In this document: one piece after another, positions 48,017 to 59,495 of the stretch
Layout of the letters: each line of letters starts with the position of its first letter
Numbering within the stretch: the stretch's first letter is position 1
Origin: Sacculina carcini
Lineage: Eukaryota > Arthropoda > Thecostraca > Sacculinidae
NCBI GenBank assembly: GCA_916048095.2
Contig: OU696592.1
Coordinates: 5,267,427 to 5,331,426, forward strand
Length of the DNA stretch: 64,000 nt
Direction of reading: 5' to 3'
Program-made: the position numbers and the translations under genes
Notes under the pieces: generated by a model
The model's input: only the letters and a program-made list of their open reading frames with translations
Database searches by the model: none
Told to the model about the DNA's origin: nothing

Positions 48017-49711
48017 ATGTTGTTGAAGGTACCAACTCTTTCGTTGGATGTGGCATTACAGACGGCTCTGGCTGAGGAAACTGCCCGTCGGGGACAGAGT
48101 ATTATGGCCAATATGGATTCTCCTGCTGCCGATTTGTGCCGTTTGTCGCCGTCTTCACTGGGTGTGCGTACCGGCGCTCGTTCGACCCCGACAGCTGAGG
48201 AGCGGCCCTGTCGGTTCTGTTCACGTCACCACGAGATGCGCCGCTCTGCCTGTCCGGCGTGGAACCGTTTTTGCCGGGTGTGTGATCGCCGTCATCATTT
48301 TGCCGGCAGTGTGGAGTGTCCTGGGTCCGCCCCTGCACGTACTACTGCGCAGCGGCCGGTGCACGCACCGTCGTCGACAGGGCGCCCCGCTGCCGGGGGT
48401 CGTGGGGGCTGGGCCCGGTCGTCCGACCGTCGTGTGCTGTCCGTGCAAGCTGACAATGCTGGCGAGGTGCAATTGGATACGAGCGCAATTGGGTATGCTG
48501 CACTGCAGACTGGTACGCTTGATTCTGCTGATGCGTTCAATGTTGCAGAAGACCGCAATTCTCGCAGCAGCAAAGCATTTAAAACTTTGTACACGCTTGA
48601 CGGTAACTGCGTAAAGTTTCTTATAGATTCGGGATCTGAATCTAATGTTTTATCTTTGAGTGATTATGTTCGTGACACTGGCGATGTTGAGCGTACATCA
48701 GTGCGCCCCTGTCATACTGTTTTACGTATGTATAATGGTGATGTGGTTCCGACAGTAGGTAAAGTTTGTGTGTCTTTTAAAAATGTGCGCAATTCCCGTC
48801 TGCATTCTGTCATATGTCATCTGGTAGATATGTTAGTGTTTCCGGTGCTGAGCTTGCGTTCGTCTGTTTCGTTAGGACTCATCACCCTGCTCGATTGTGA
48901 CCCGCTGGATTATGTTCCCGATCCTTCCTGCACTCCTGCTGCCGCTGACTCTGTTGGCTCCCCACGTTCTTCTCTTTCTGATCGGGATGCTGTTGTCGCT
49001 GAGTTTGCTGATGTTTTTGGGGATAATACAGTTGGTCTAGTTTGCCAGGACTATGAGATCCGTGTCGACTCCAGCGTTCCACCAGTGGTGGAACCTCCGC
49101 GCAGAATACGCATTCACCTTCGTGACAAACTGCATGAAAAACTTGACACTCTGGAACGCCAGGGTGTAATTAAAAGGGTTGTCGAGCCCACAGAGTGGGT
49201 GTCCAATTTAGTGATTGTGTCAAAGCCATCCGGTGATATTCGGTTGTGTTTGGACCCCCGGTCGTTAAATAAAGCAATTCTTCGGGAGCATTACCCCACA
49301 CCTACTGTCGATGATGTTTCATATCGTATTTCCGGCTCTCGAGTGTTCTCGCTGTTGGATGCTAAGTCAGCATTTTTGCAAGTCGGGTTGTCGGATGCGT
49401 CGTCTCGCCTCTGTTGTTTTCATACTCCGTTCGGTCGGTATCGATGGCTTCGTTTGCCGTATGGCACTTCTTGCGCGCCAGAGATTTGGCAGCGAATCAT
49501 GCATGAGATGGTGGCTGATTTGCGTGGTGTCGAGGTCATTGCCGACGATTTTTTGGTTTGCGGTAAGGGAAACTCTTATCAAGCTGCTTTGGCTGACCAC
49601 GAAGCCAATCTTCTGGCGTTTCTGAAGCGTGCTCGTTCCCGAAATCTACGGCTAAATGGGAGTAAGTTCCGGTTTCGAGTGCCAAAAATTATGTGGATGG
49701 GTCATGTTTGA
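48017..49711 (+). pseudogene. Gypsy-2 gag C-terminal, protease and RT N-terminal part
   Basis: Continues in the gag frame. Zinc knuckle-like motifs CRFCSRHHEMRRSAC and CRVCDRRHHFAGSVEC, aspartic protease FLIDSGSESNVLSL, then RT with IRLCLDPRSLNKAILREHYP, FSLLDAKSAFLQV and the DD box VIADDFLV. The frame ends at 49711 just after KIMWMGHV; the RT continues in a second frame (MFDSSGMRPSTNKVEAV) and a third from about 49862. Confidence 0.85.
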
Positions 49712-49836
49712 CAGTTCCGGTATGCGACCAAGCACGAACAAAGTCGAAGCTGTCACTCAGTACCCCTGTCCTGCAAACAAATCTGAACTCAAACGATTTC
49801 TCGGCATGGTAGCCTATCTGTCGCGTTACATTCCGA

Positions 49837-51720
49837 ATGTTTCGACCATTTTGTCTCCTTCATCAGCTCACGTGTGAAAAGTATGCTTGGCACTGGAGTA
49901 CAGCGTGCCAGCAGGCTTTTGACGTTGTTAAGAACAAGTTAGTAACTGCTCCTGTGCTGGCTTATTACAGCCCGTCCTTGCCTGCAGTTGTTCAATGTGA
50001 CGCTTCCAGTACTGGACTGGGCGGTGTTCTGCTGCAAAACGGCCAGCCGGTGATTTATTGTTCACGATCGCTAACTGCTACGGAGCGTTCTTACTCACAG
50101 ATTGAGAAGGAGCTGTTAGCAGTTTCGTTTATAATGAACCGTTTGGATCAATTTGTATATGGCCGCCCGGTGACCGTTCATACCGACCATAAGCCACTGG
50201 TAGCTATCCGCAATAAGTCGTTGTGTGATGTGCCTCTTCGTTTACAGCGGATGTTTCTCGGGCTTCAGCGCTACGATTACACACTTGAGTACCGCCCAGG
50301 TACTCAGGTGCCGGTGGCCGATGCACTCAGTCGTGTTCATTCCACGCTAACTGCGGCACCACTCGTCAGGTGTGTTCACGCTGTCGAACTGGAAACTATT
50401 TATCTCAGCTCGGGCCTCGCCGCTTCTCCTGAGCGGCTAGCTGTTTTCAAGCAGGCTACTGCTGATGACGTTCAGCTGCAGCACGTGATTTCCTATATTC
50501 GTGATGGTTGGCCAGATAGTCGCTCTAGGTTAGCTTTTGGTGTTAGTGTCTATTGGCCTTTCCGCGATGAGTTGACCACTCAAGACGGATTAGTTTTCAA
50601 ATCTGGTAGTTTGGTTGTTCCGCCATCCCTCCGCAAAGATGTTCTTTCGCGTTTACACAGATCTCACATTGGAATGCTGTCGGTGCTGCGAATTGCTCGC
50701 GAAAATATTTTTTGGCCAGGGATGTCGTCGGCAATTAAAGACATGATTTCCCGCTGTCCTATATGTTTGGCGCATCGTCCAAGCCAATCGGCAGAACCAC
50801 TGTTGTCTCACGAGTTGCCGGAACGCCCCTGGCAAAAACTCGCTGCTGATCTGTTCGAATTTGCAGGTCGCCACTACTTGGTAGTGGTCGACTATTTTAG
50901 CAACTACGTGGAAGTTGATCGTCTTCTTCAGGTGACAACTGCTTCTGTTGTCAATTGCTTGCTGGTTCAGTTTGCGCGTCATGGAATACCAGAAGTTTTA
51001 GTCACCGATAACGGTCCTCAATTTGCCTCTGAGGAGTTTCGCCGATTCACTCGATCTTCGGACGTTGTTCATATCACCTCTAGTCCCAGATATCCTCAGT
51101 CTAACGGCAAAGCTGAGAACGCGGTTCGTACTGTCAAGACGATATTCAAGAAGGCCGCTTCGGCGAACGAAAATCCTTTCTGGGCGTTAATGATGTGGAG
51201 GAATACTCCTAGCGAAGGCACCCGTTATTCACCGTCTCAGATACTCTTTGGACGTCAATGCCGCACTACTTTACCAGTGCGTCGGCAGGCGCTCTTGCCC
51301 ACGCCGGCGGATGGCGTTCAGGAACGTTTGCATCGTCAGCGAGTTCGTCAGCAGATCGTTCATGATGCCAGTCCTGGTGTTCGTCCTTTACCACCAATAG
51401 CGGTTGGTTCAGCTGTAAGAATGCGCCTGCCAGGGTCCAAGTTATGGTCGCCGGGCGTATGCGTCAGAGTTTTGCCTTTTCGGTCTTATATTGTGGAGCT
51501 GAATGGTACTCGGTACCGACGCAACCGGCAACAACTATTGGCTACAGGGGAGACTCCTCCACTGCTTGTCACCTCACCTCCTCCTACCTCACCCGCTCCG
51601 CCACCAGTCCATTCTGTCAACCCTCCTGATGCGGATGCTGCTAGTTCTGTGTCGCCGCCGCTGCGCCGATCCACCCGCGAGCGGCGTCCTCCAGCGTACC
51701 TGGCGGATTATGTTAAGTGA
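49837..51720 (+). pseudogene. Gypsy-2 RNase H and integrase
   Basis: From about 49862 this frame gives CEKYAWHWSTACQQAF, RNase H (VVQCDASSTGLGGVL, IEKELLAVSF, HTDHKPLVAI), the HHCC finger (HRSHIGMLSVLRIARENIFW and CPIC), integrase D/D/E (VVVDYFSNYVEV, VTDNGPQFAS, NGKAENAVR), and a basic end (RRSTRERRPPAYLADYVK) also seen in Gypsy-1. Uninterrupted to its natural stop. The upstream start codon belongs to another frame of RT and has no meaning. Confidence 0.88.
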
Positions 51721-51770
51721 ATTTTCGTTGTTTTTTTCTCGTATATGTTTGTGTTCGTGAGGAAGGGAGA

Positions 51771-51895
51771 TGTGGCGTACGCGTATGTTCAGTGTATGCA
51801 CAGTGTGTTCAATGTGTTCAATGTAGAGGGCGCCACAGATGGTGAGCCATGGCCTTGCGGCAGTCAGGAGTCAGTCGTGCAATACACACGTTACA
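51771..51895 (+). repeat. Gypsy-2 3' LTR
   Basis: Second 125-bp LTR, preceded by the polypurine tract and followed by the GCCTA duplication. Confidence 0.9.
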
Positions 51896-51900
51896 GCCTA

Positions 51901-52567
51901 TTCAGCCGACGACAATATGGATTTATTACAGGGAGGTCTACGGTGTTACAGCTGATAAATGTTATGGAGTCTTGGACAGATGCTGTTGATAGGGGACTGG
52001 CGGTGGATGTTGTGTATCTGGATTTCATAAAGGCTTTCGATAGAGTTCCACATGAAAGGCTGATTGAGAATATATCTGGATATAATATAAATGGGAATGT
52101 GAGAAATTGGATTAGAAGTTATTTGACGGGAAGGAGACAGAGAGTTGTGGTCAGTGGTGAGGCATCTGACTGGAGAAATGTTATTAGTGGCGTCCCTCAA
52201 GGTTCGGTCTTGGGACCTCTGCTGTTCGTGATTTTTATAAACGATTTGCCGGATATAATCAGAAATAACAGCCAGGTGTATCTCTATGCAGACGATACAA
52301 AAATATATAGGGTGGTTGAAGATGTTGAAGACTGTTTGAAACTACAAGAGGATTTAGAAGAAGTGAGAAAATGGTCAGAAAAGTGGCTACTGAGCTTCCA
52401 CCCTGACAAAACTAAGTATCTGAGAATTGGTAGAACTACGGTGGAGGATAGAAACTACAGAATGTATGAATGTATAATGAGGGCGAGAGTCGAGAAAGAT
52501 ATTGGCGTTACGATTGACGACGAGTTGACATTTTCAGATCACATAGCGGAAAAAATTAATAAGTCGA
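51901..52567 (+). pseudogene. CR1-B RT fragment 2
   Basis: Palm domain: FSRRQYGFITGRSTVL, VVYLDFIKAFDRVPHERL, SGVPQGSVLGPLLFVIFIND, VYLYADDTKIYRV, then EKWLLSFHPDKTKYLRIG. All RT catalytic residues intact. Interrupted at 52567 by the short LTR element. Confidence 0.85.
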
Positions 52568-52949
52568 TGTGGATAAATTGTAATGGCGTCAGGATGTGTG
52601 CATGGAGTGTAGGTGTGTACGTATGGTTGAGTGATTGTAGAGTGCGAGAGATGCGTACTTGTGTGAATGTCTTCTTTTTGCATGTGCTGTATTGCAGCGA
52701 GGAGTGTGTAAGATTGCAAGTGTCGAGTGTCAGGTGTCGTGGTGGCATTGGTTTGCTCTGCATGTGTATGTGAGTGTGTGTGCGCGTATGCAATGGTGTC
52801 CTTGTTTTGTCCTCTGAGTTCGTGGAGGGAGTCGTGTTCGGGCGTGCTCGCTGTGCGGTGTTGTCTTGTAGGCGCGCGTGGGGCAGCGCTGCCCCACGCG
52901 CACCTGTCTTTTAGTATGTATTGTTTCAGTTTTGTTTTGAAAAATTACA
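52568..52949 (+). repeat. LTR 1 of the short element
   Basis: 382 bp, with the palindrome at 52874-52901 (arm GCGCGTGGGGCAGC, no loop). Confidence 0.85.
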
Positions 52950-53722
52950 ATCTATTTCGGCCTTTTCAGTGATTCGTTTTTGTTTTGGAATTGATTTTGT
53001 CTGCGACCCGGCTTCAGCAGCGGAGATGGTGCCTTCCAGCATCAGTAGCGGCTTACCAACGGAGGACAGCGGTGGAGGTGCTCGGTGGCGTGTCAAGTTG
53101 GTGTGCAGGGGGATGGCAGTGCAGCATGATGCCGGCAGGAGGTAGCTGAGGAACTGTGGCCGAGGGATGCTGGTCGTCCCGCCTGCACTAGTGTAAGGCA
53201 CGTCGCCGGGCAGCTACAGGATTGACGGTGGAAGCGACGAGCGCCGGTGGAGGCTGCTGGTGCTGGATGGCCGGCGACAAAGAGGGGCTGCTGAAGCCGG
53301 ACAAGAAATGACGACGACGACGGTGCGGCGGAGTCACGGCTGTCTGCGACGGGGTGCTGAATAGCACGGGTGTCGGCGGGAGCACGGTGGGTGCTGGGGC
53401 CGAGGTGTTGTGCCCTGTCGCGGCAGCCGGTGATGAAGAAGACGGCAGGCTGCGGCGGAGCACTGAAGAGCACGGGCGGAGGCGGGAGCGTGGTGGACGA
53501 TGGGGCCTAACGTGTTGTGCTTCGCCGCAGCCACGGTGTGTGCGTCTGGTGGAGCCGTCGAGCTGGATGGGCGGGCCGGAGCTGATTTTGTTTGGTTGTT
53601 GTTTTACTGTCTGCTTAGGTGCTTAGTTGTGCTGTTGGTTAGTGGCGTGCGTAGTTGTGCTTTATTTGCTTCCGTGGTTGATCGCTTGCGCAGAATGTGT
53701 GATCTTTAAGATCAGGTGGGAA
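52950..53722 (+). other. Internal region of the short LTR element
   Basis: 773 bp, GC-richer than its surroundings, with no recognisable protein. Short frames on both strands are low-complexity Pro/Ala/Ser-rich translations. It may hold only packaging and priming signals. Confidence 0.6.
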
Positions 53723-54104
53723 TGTGGATAAATTGTAATGGCGTCAGGATGTGTGCATGGAGTGTAGGTGTGTGCGTATGGTTGAGTGATTGTAGAGTGC
53801 GAGAGATGCGTACTTGTGTGAATGTCTTATTTGTGCATGTGCTGTATTGCAGCGAGGAGTGTGCAAGATTGCAAGTGTCGAGTGTCAGGTGTCGTGGTGG
53901 CATTGGTTTGCTCTGCATGTGTATGTGAGTGTGTGTGCGCGTATGCAATGGTGTCCTTGTTTTGTCCTCTGAGTTCGTGGAGGGAGTCGTGTTCGGGCGT
54001 GCTCGCTGTGCGGTGTTGTCTTGTAGGCGCGCGTGGGGCAGCGCTGCCCCACGCGCACCTGTCTTTTAGTATGTATTGTTTCAGTTTTGTTTTGAAAAAT
54101 TACA
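53723..54104 (+). repeat. LTR 2 of the short element
   Basis: 382 bp, about 99% like LTR 1, palindrome at 54029-54056. Confidence 0.85.
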
Positions 54105-54729
54105 GTCGAACAGGATAGTTGGACTAATTAGAAGAGTCTTCGTGTATTTGAACCCGGCCACATTCAAGTTATTGTTCACGTCTCTAGTTAGACCACAATT
54201 GGAGTACGCAAATCAGGTATGGCACCCACATTTGGTGAAGGACATAGAGGCTGTTGAAAACGTCCAAAGAAGAGCCACTAAACTGATTCCAGGAATGCAG
54301 AATTTGACATATGAAGAAAGGTTGAAAGCAATAGGTCTACCAACGCTAGCATATAGAAGGACAAGAGGGGATATGATAGAGACTTACAAGATCCTGAATG
54401 AAAAATATGACAAAGAATGTACAGAAGGCTTGTTCAGGATGAGAGATGATTCTAACACGAGAGGAAATTATATAAAACTTTTCAAAAATCGGGCGCGTCT
54501 ATGTGTCAGACTGTTCTCCTTCAAACATAGGGTTGTCAATATTTGGAATGATCTACCAGAATGGGTAAAGGTGGCTAAAAATGTGATGCAGTTTGAGTGT
54601 AGGCTGGACAGGTTCTGGGATGGACAGGAGCGAAAATTCAATTATAGAGCCCCGATCACAAGAGCGTCACATTCGTCTTTGCACCAGGAAGGTGGTGTAA
54701 TAAATGCACTGGAGTCACAGGCTATCTGA
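54105..54729 (+). pseudogene. CR1-B RT fragment 3
   Basis: Thumb and C terminus: RIVGLIRRVFVYLNPATFKL, SLVRPQLEYANQVWHP, NVQRRATKLIPGM, RRTRGDMIETYKIL and VNIWNDLPEWVK, ending at the natural stop. Continues fragment 2 in the same order. The 3' UTR is short and ends at 54768. Confidence 0.85.
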
Positions 54730-55173
54730 AAGCCTCTTCCAGGGATTCGTTTATGTGACTCTATGTGTGTAAAGATAAACCCGTACCCGCGATTGCATTT
54801 TCGGCGCATGGTGGCGTAATGTTGAAATGTGGTCTGTTGTATTTAGGTGGGTCTCGCTTTGAACTTGTACATGCATTTTATATCAACTGTATTGTCGTTA
54901 TTTAATTCCTACTTGAGTTTTATGATACTATTGCTTCTTGAACCAGCAGGTCCACGAATTTCGTGTGATATTTTGTTGATTTTCATACTGAAAATGACAT
55001 CCACAATATAGGTTTTTCCATTAAATTCTAATCTGGTCTCATTATGTTATTGGTAATAAACTGGCAACCCAGGTTTGGAGGTTTCATGTTTGGAGACGTC
55101 AACTATATTTTCAATGAGAATCTAGTGAAGCATTTGGGTTATATGCTATTGATAATGTAGCGGCTCTTATATG

Positions 55174-55745
55174 CCAAGGAATCGCTCTCATCCTCCTTTC
55201 CTCAAGCATCTATCTCTGCTCAACCACGTATCCTTCCGAAAATCACTGTACCAAACGTTCCTACATCGATGACTTCATCATCCCTCATCAATTCCATCGC
55301 TGCCAAAAATCCTTATCTTTCATCCTACATATCATCAAATGAGCTCAAATTCCTATTCTTCACTCGCTCCAAGTTTAACTCCAACTGTGCCATTTTTTCA
55401 CTTACTCCTGAATGCCGTCAAGCCATCTCTCAACATGGTGACAGAATTTTTGTTGACTTGATGCGACTCCCTGTTTACACCCGACATTGGATATCCCACT
55501 GTTCCAAATGTTTAGGTCTTGGTCATTCTCCCTCATTTTGCAAATCACCACTTTCATCTCCTAGATGCGGCTATTGTGCAGGTGAGCACCAATCGTCATC
55601 CTGCCAATGTAAGTCCTCACCATGCTGCTTTCGCTGTTCCCAATCAAAACTTCCTGACAAGCATGCGGCCTTTTCCTCCTCCTGCCCATTCTTCATTAAG
55701 GCCAGGAACTCTCTAATTACACGTACTTTCCCATCAAAAAACTAA
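55174..55745 (+). pseudogene. CR1-A2 ORF1 with zinc knuckles
   Basis: Open from the truncated 5' end to 55745, since the stop in copies 1 and 3 is a Lys codon here. Same three Cys/His knuckles (CSKCLGLGHSPSFC first). The full N terminus is absent. Confidence 0.7.
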
Positions 55746-56039
55746 ATTCGATTGAACTATCCTCCTATCATTTCACTGAATCATCACTTGTTTCTCCTAA
55801 TTCTTCATGTATTCATCGCAACGATCCTACTCCTGAATCCTCTCACCCAAAACGTTGCTCTCTCTCCAAAATTCACGCCTTCTCATTTCTTTTTATGCTC
55901 TACTCTTAATTCTCCTATCATCTTACATTCCACCACTCTGCCTTCTCAGTTTTCGGACACTTCCTCAAACATTTCCGATTCGTCTTCTCCTCATCCATCC
56001 ATTCCTAACAACTTCTCTCCTTCCCTGGCGTTATTGAAT

Positions 56040-56820
56040 ATACGTTCTGCCCGGAATAAATCATCCTATATATCTGAACTTCTCTCTTAACACAACCTTG
56101 ATATCCTGTCTCACAGAAACCTGGCTTCAAGAATCTGACTCATCCATTTTTTCCGCATCTCTTCCTTCTCATTACCCTTACCTTAACGCCCCTCGTCCTT
56201 CGTCCCTAGAACGTTCCTCAGGTGGCGGTACTGGCATCATTTTTCGATCCAAGCTCTCTGTAGTGCGCTGCTCGCTCTTGACTACTCCGCCTAGTTCCTT
56301 TGAAGTTCTCTCACTCATTGTCAAAGGCTGTTCCTCTTCTCGTGCTTGTCTTAATATTATCTATCGTCATGATCACCTTGGTTCCACTCCTAAATTCCTA
56401 TTAGAATTTCCTGTCCTGATTGAAGCCATTATATCTCGCTTCTCACATTCCTTGATCCTTGGTGATTTCAATTTTTGGCCCGACTCTCCTTCAAATAAAC
56501 CCTATACTAAGGATTTCCTATCTATCCTAGAAACTCACTCACTAGATATGACTCCTCATGTTTCTACACACATTGCTGGACATACTCTTGACTTAATTAT
56601 CACCCCTTCCATATCACATCACTCAGAACCATCCCTTCCTCCTGTCACTGTTTTCCCCCTGATTCCAATTTTAATGGCCACAGCCTTCTTCTCACGTCCT
56701 TCCCACTTCATCCTGTCCCCTCTAAAACCAAAACTTTCTCTTATCGTGACTACAAATCATACAGCCCCGAAACCTTTTCTGCTTTCATCTACCATCACCT
56801 ATCTCCATTTATGTATTTGA
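56040..56820 (+). pseudogene. CR1-A2 endonuclease region
   Basis: Begins LLNIRSARNKSS in one frame and continues as ISCLTETWLQE in another; LILGDFNFWPD and THIAGHTLDLIIT are present. Frame is lost near 56655, where copy 1 reads a conserved TDHSLLL-type motif but this copy gains and loses bases. Confidence 0.75.
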
Positions 56821-58828
56821 ATCTTCGCCATTCTCAACTTGATTCCTTCTTCACTTCTCAACTCACCTCGATCGCTGATCATCTCTTTCCTCTTCGCACT
56901 TTCCGAGGTGATAAACGACCTCCTCCGCCACCTTGGTCCACTCCTCATCTAGTATCTCTAAAGCGTTCCCAGCGTCGACTAGAACGACGATGGCGACGCA
57001 CCAAATCTCCAAACGACTGGAAATCCTTCGCTTTTTCTCGTGCCGACTACGTCCGTACTGTTCTCGATGCTAAAAAATCATACTACCTTAATCACATTCC
57101 TTCCCTCATATCCTCTCCAAAACCGCTCTGGTCAACCCTGAATTCCCTTCTAGGTCGCAAACAAACTGCTCCTGAGACCACCATCTCCTGCTCCGATTTT
57201 GCCAAATATTTCACTGATAAACTCATTTCCTTACGCTCTGAACTTCCTACACCATCAAACCATGCACGTACTACAACTTTCCCTTTTTCTTCTACCACAT
57301 GTTCCTTAACTTTTTTCATCAGATCTCAATAACTACCACCCATCACCTCATCACACACACCAAAAAATCATTTTGTCCATCTAATCCAATAAACTTTTCT
57401 GCTATATCGTCCTCTCTTCATCTACTCGCTCCTTTTCTGACCCATCTCATCAATGCCTCTTTTCTTCATGGAACCTTCATCACCAGCAAACATGCCATTC
57501 TCACTCCTATCCTTAAAAAACCCTCTCTTGATCCGACAATTCTAAAAAACTACCGACCTATTTCCCTCCTTCCATTCTCCTCCAAAATCCTTGAATCTGC
57601 CATCTGCCATCAACTATCAGCCTATCTTCATCATAATCATCTCCTTGACGATCTTCAATCAGGCTTCGTTCCACGACGTTCAACCGAATCTGCCCTTGTT
57701 CGCCTTCAGCACGATATACTCTCTCATTTTTCACAAAAAACATCTGTATTACTTATTCTCTTGGATATGTCATCTGCTTTTGACCTCGTCGATCATAAAA
57801 TTTTAATTCAAGACCTCTCTTCCATTGGAATATCCCATTCAGCTCTTTCTCTCTTAACATCCTTCCTCACTAATCGCTCCTACTCTGTTCTTTTCGATTC
57901 CTGTCATTCACAATCTCTTCCTCTTTTATCAGGGGTTCCCCAGGGTTCATCACTGGGGCCTATTCTTTTTAACATTTACATGTCATCTCTCTGTCCCATA
58001 TTGCGCAAATTATCCCTTTCTTTTCATATATATGGAGATGACGTCCAGATTTTCCTTCCCTTATCCTATCAAAAGTCTGTTCCTCATATCATGGACACTA
58101 TCTCATCTTGGGCCTCCTCACGATTACTGATCATCAATCCTTCTAAAACTGAATATATTGTTCTTCACCCGCCTAAGATCCACCCTGCTCTGTCTGACTT
58201 GCCTCTTTCATCCCATGTACGTGACCTCGGTATTATACTAGATCCGCACCTATCCTATCAAAAACACTTCACTTCTACCGCTCATATCTGTCGGTTAATT
58301 ATCCGAAATCTATATTTGATCCGTCCTTACATTGACTCTCCTCTCGCACACTCTCTGGTATCTGCTCTCATACTCCCCCGCATTGACTACTGCAATTCAC
58401 TATTTCTACACCTTCCACAGAAATCCTATAACATACTGCAGTCTATCCTTAATCAAGCCTGTCGTTTCATCCTTCGCCTTCCTCCACATCACCCCACATC
58501 ATCCCATCTACGTGACCTGGGTATCCTACCCATACCTTACCGCATTCATCATAAAATCTGTTTACTGACATACAAGCTCTTACATCTTTCTGATTCACCG
58601 CAGTATCTTCTAGAACTCCTATCGCCACATGTTGGTCCTCGTGATACACGACAGTTCAAAGTACTCCTTGAACCTCGTTCTCTTTGTGAATCCTTCTGGT
58701 CGACACGCTCTCTTCAGTTTACTGCACCACGTATGTACAACAACCTTCCATATGAACTGCTCTCCTCCACAATTGTTAAATCATTCTCGAAGCTACTACA
58801 TTCTCACCTTCTCTCGCTATTAGATTAA
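56811..58828 (+). pseudogene. CR1-A2 reverse transcriptase
   Basis: Linker and fingers in one frame to 57332; a one-T deletion near 57312 moves the remainder into the frame ending at 58828. RT motifs: NYRPISLLPFSSKILE, SGFVPRRSTESALV, LLDMSSAFDLVDH, GVPQGSSLGPILF, and a DD box reading YGDD (copy 1 has YADD). C terminus intact. Dead through frame changes rather than loss of domains. Confidence 0.85.
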
Positions 58829-59495
58829 ATGACCTGCTCATAATGCTAAAAGCATAAAAGCAAAAAGCATGCTCATAATTGCATTATTTGTACTTGTTTT
58901 GTATGTGTGCATGCTAGACCTTTTCTCGATATTAGATTAAAAGACTTGCTCATAACTGCATTCTCTATACTTGTTTGTATGTGTGCTTGTTTATGTTTGC
59001 ATGTCTGCCTGATTCGCATGTTACATTTGTAGTGGCATCTTTATTTACTTACGTGCTGCCTTTTGTAATTACACCTATATTCTGTTTCTTGTCACGACGT
59101 CTATAATTTTCCATGTATGTTCGCATGTTTTTCTCTGCAGTTTTGTAGTTTCTGCATTTGCATGTTACATGTATTCTGACTTATTTATTTTATTTAGTTT
59201 TATTATTGCATGTCTACTTTATTCTTTATGCCAATTGTGCCTGTGGTAGGCTGAAGTACAAATACAAATATGATTAAGTTTATTTTACTTTTTAAACAGG
59301 CGCCCAATTTTGAATTCGTTGTATGTGCATTGTGTACATCTACACGCTATTTACGATTGAATATTTCTTCCTCAAGGTACTGGTGCACCACGTGGTTGTA
59401 GCGTTGGTTTGTTATCTGCGATAGTGAACTGACAGCTACGAACAAGAGCCTAATCCAGCACAGATATTCTACTGCACTCTGGAAACAAAGCGGAT

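Larger units (their letters stand above)
47413..51895 (+). mobile_element. Ty3/gypsy element with identical short LTRs (Gypsy-2)
   Basis: 4483 bp. LTRs of 125 bp at 47413-47537 and 51771-51895 are identical by eye. TSD GCCTA at 47408-47412 and 51896-51900; removing the element restores the CR1-B reading frame (NSL-FSRRQYG). The primer-binding site TGGTGTCAGAAG (47538-47549) matches tRNA-Leu; polypurine tract AGGAAGGGAGA ends at 51770. Gag-pol is interrupted by one stop and two frame changes. No envelope gene. Confidence 0.93.
52568..54104 (+). mobile_element. Short non-autonomous LTR element, 1.54 kb
   Basis: Two 382-bp LTRs (52568-52949 and 53723-54104), differing at about four positions, flank 773 bp without a gag or pol frame. 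TSD GTCGA at 52563-52567 and 54105-54109; its removal rejoins the CR1-B RT. LTRs start TGTGGATAAA and end AATTACA. The sequence after the first LTR (ATCTATTTCGGCC) is not a standard primer-binding site that I recognise. A purine-rich GGTGGGAA precedes the second. Each LTR holds a perfect 28-bp palindrome. TRIM/LARD-like in structure; strand is tentative. Confidence 0.85.
46950..54768 (+). mobile_element. CR1-like LINE carrying two nested LTR elements (CR1-B)
   Basis: 5'-truncated LINE flanked by GTAAA (46945-46949 and 54769-54773); other units read CGTAAAGATAAAC or similar here. Its RT is split into 46950-47412, 51896-52567 and 54105-54729 by Gypsy-2 and the non-autonomous LTR element, each with its own 5-bp TSD. 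The family resembles classical CR1 (YADDTKI, LVRPQLEYANQVW, VQRRATKLI, TRGN). A 62-bp fold-back insertion breaks the frame at 47189-47250. Confidence 0.85.
55174..59267 (+). mobile_element. CR1/L2-like LINE, copy 2 (CR1-A2)
   Basis: 4094 bp at exactly the same unit position as copies 1 and 3 (CTTATATG / ATATGATTAAG). No solo LTR. Very close to copy 1, including the 3' UTR repeats (GCTCATAA, GTATGTGTGC). Contains ORF1 (55174-55745), endonuclease (56040-56820), and RT in two frames to 58828. Confidence 0.87.

Noticed and set aside
48048-48614. 188-codon alternative frame within Gypsy-2 gag
   Set aside because: It overlaps the zinc-knuckle/protease frame and shows no motifs.
53093-53534. Pro/Ala-rich minus-strand frames in the short LTR element
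   Set aside because: Low-complexity translations of GC-rich DNA without similarity to gag, pol or any family.
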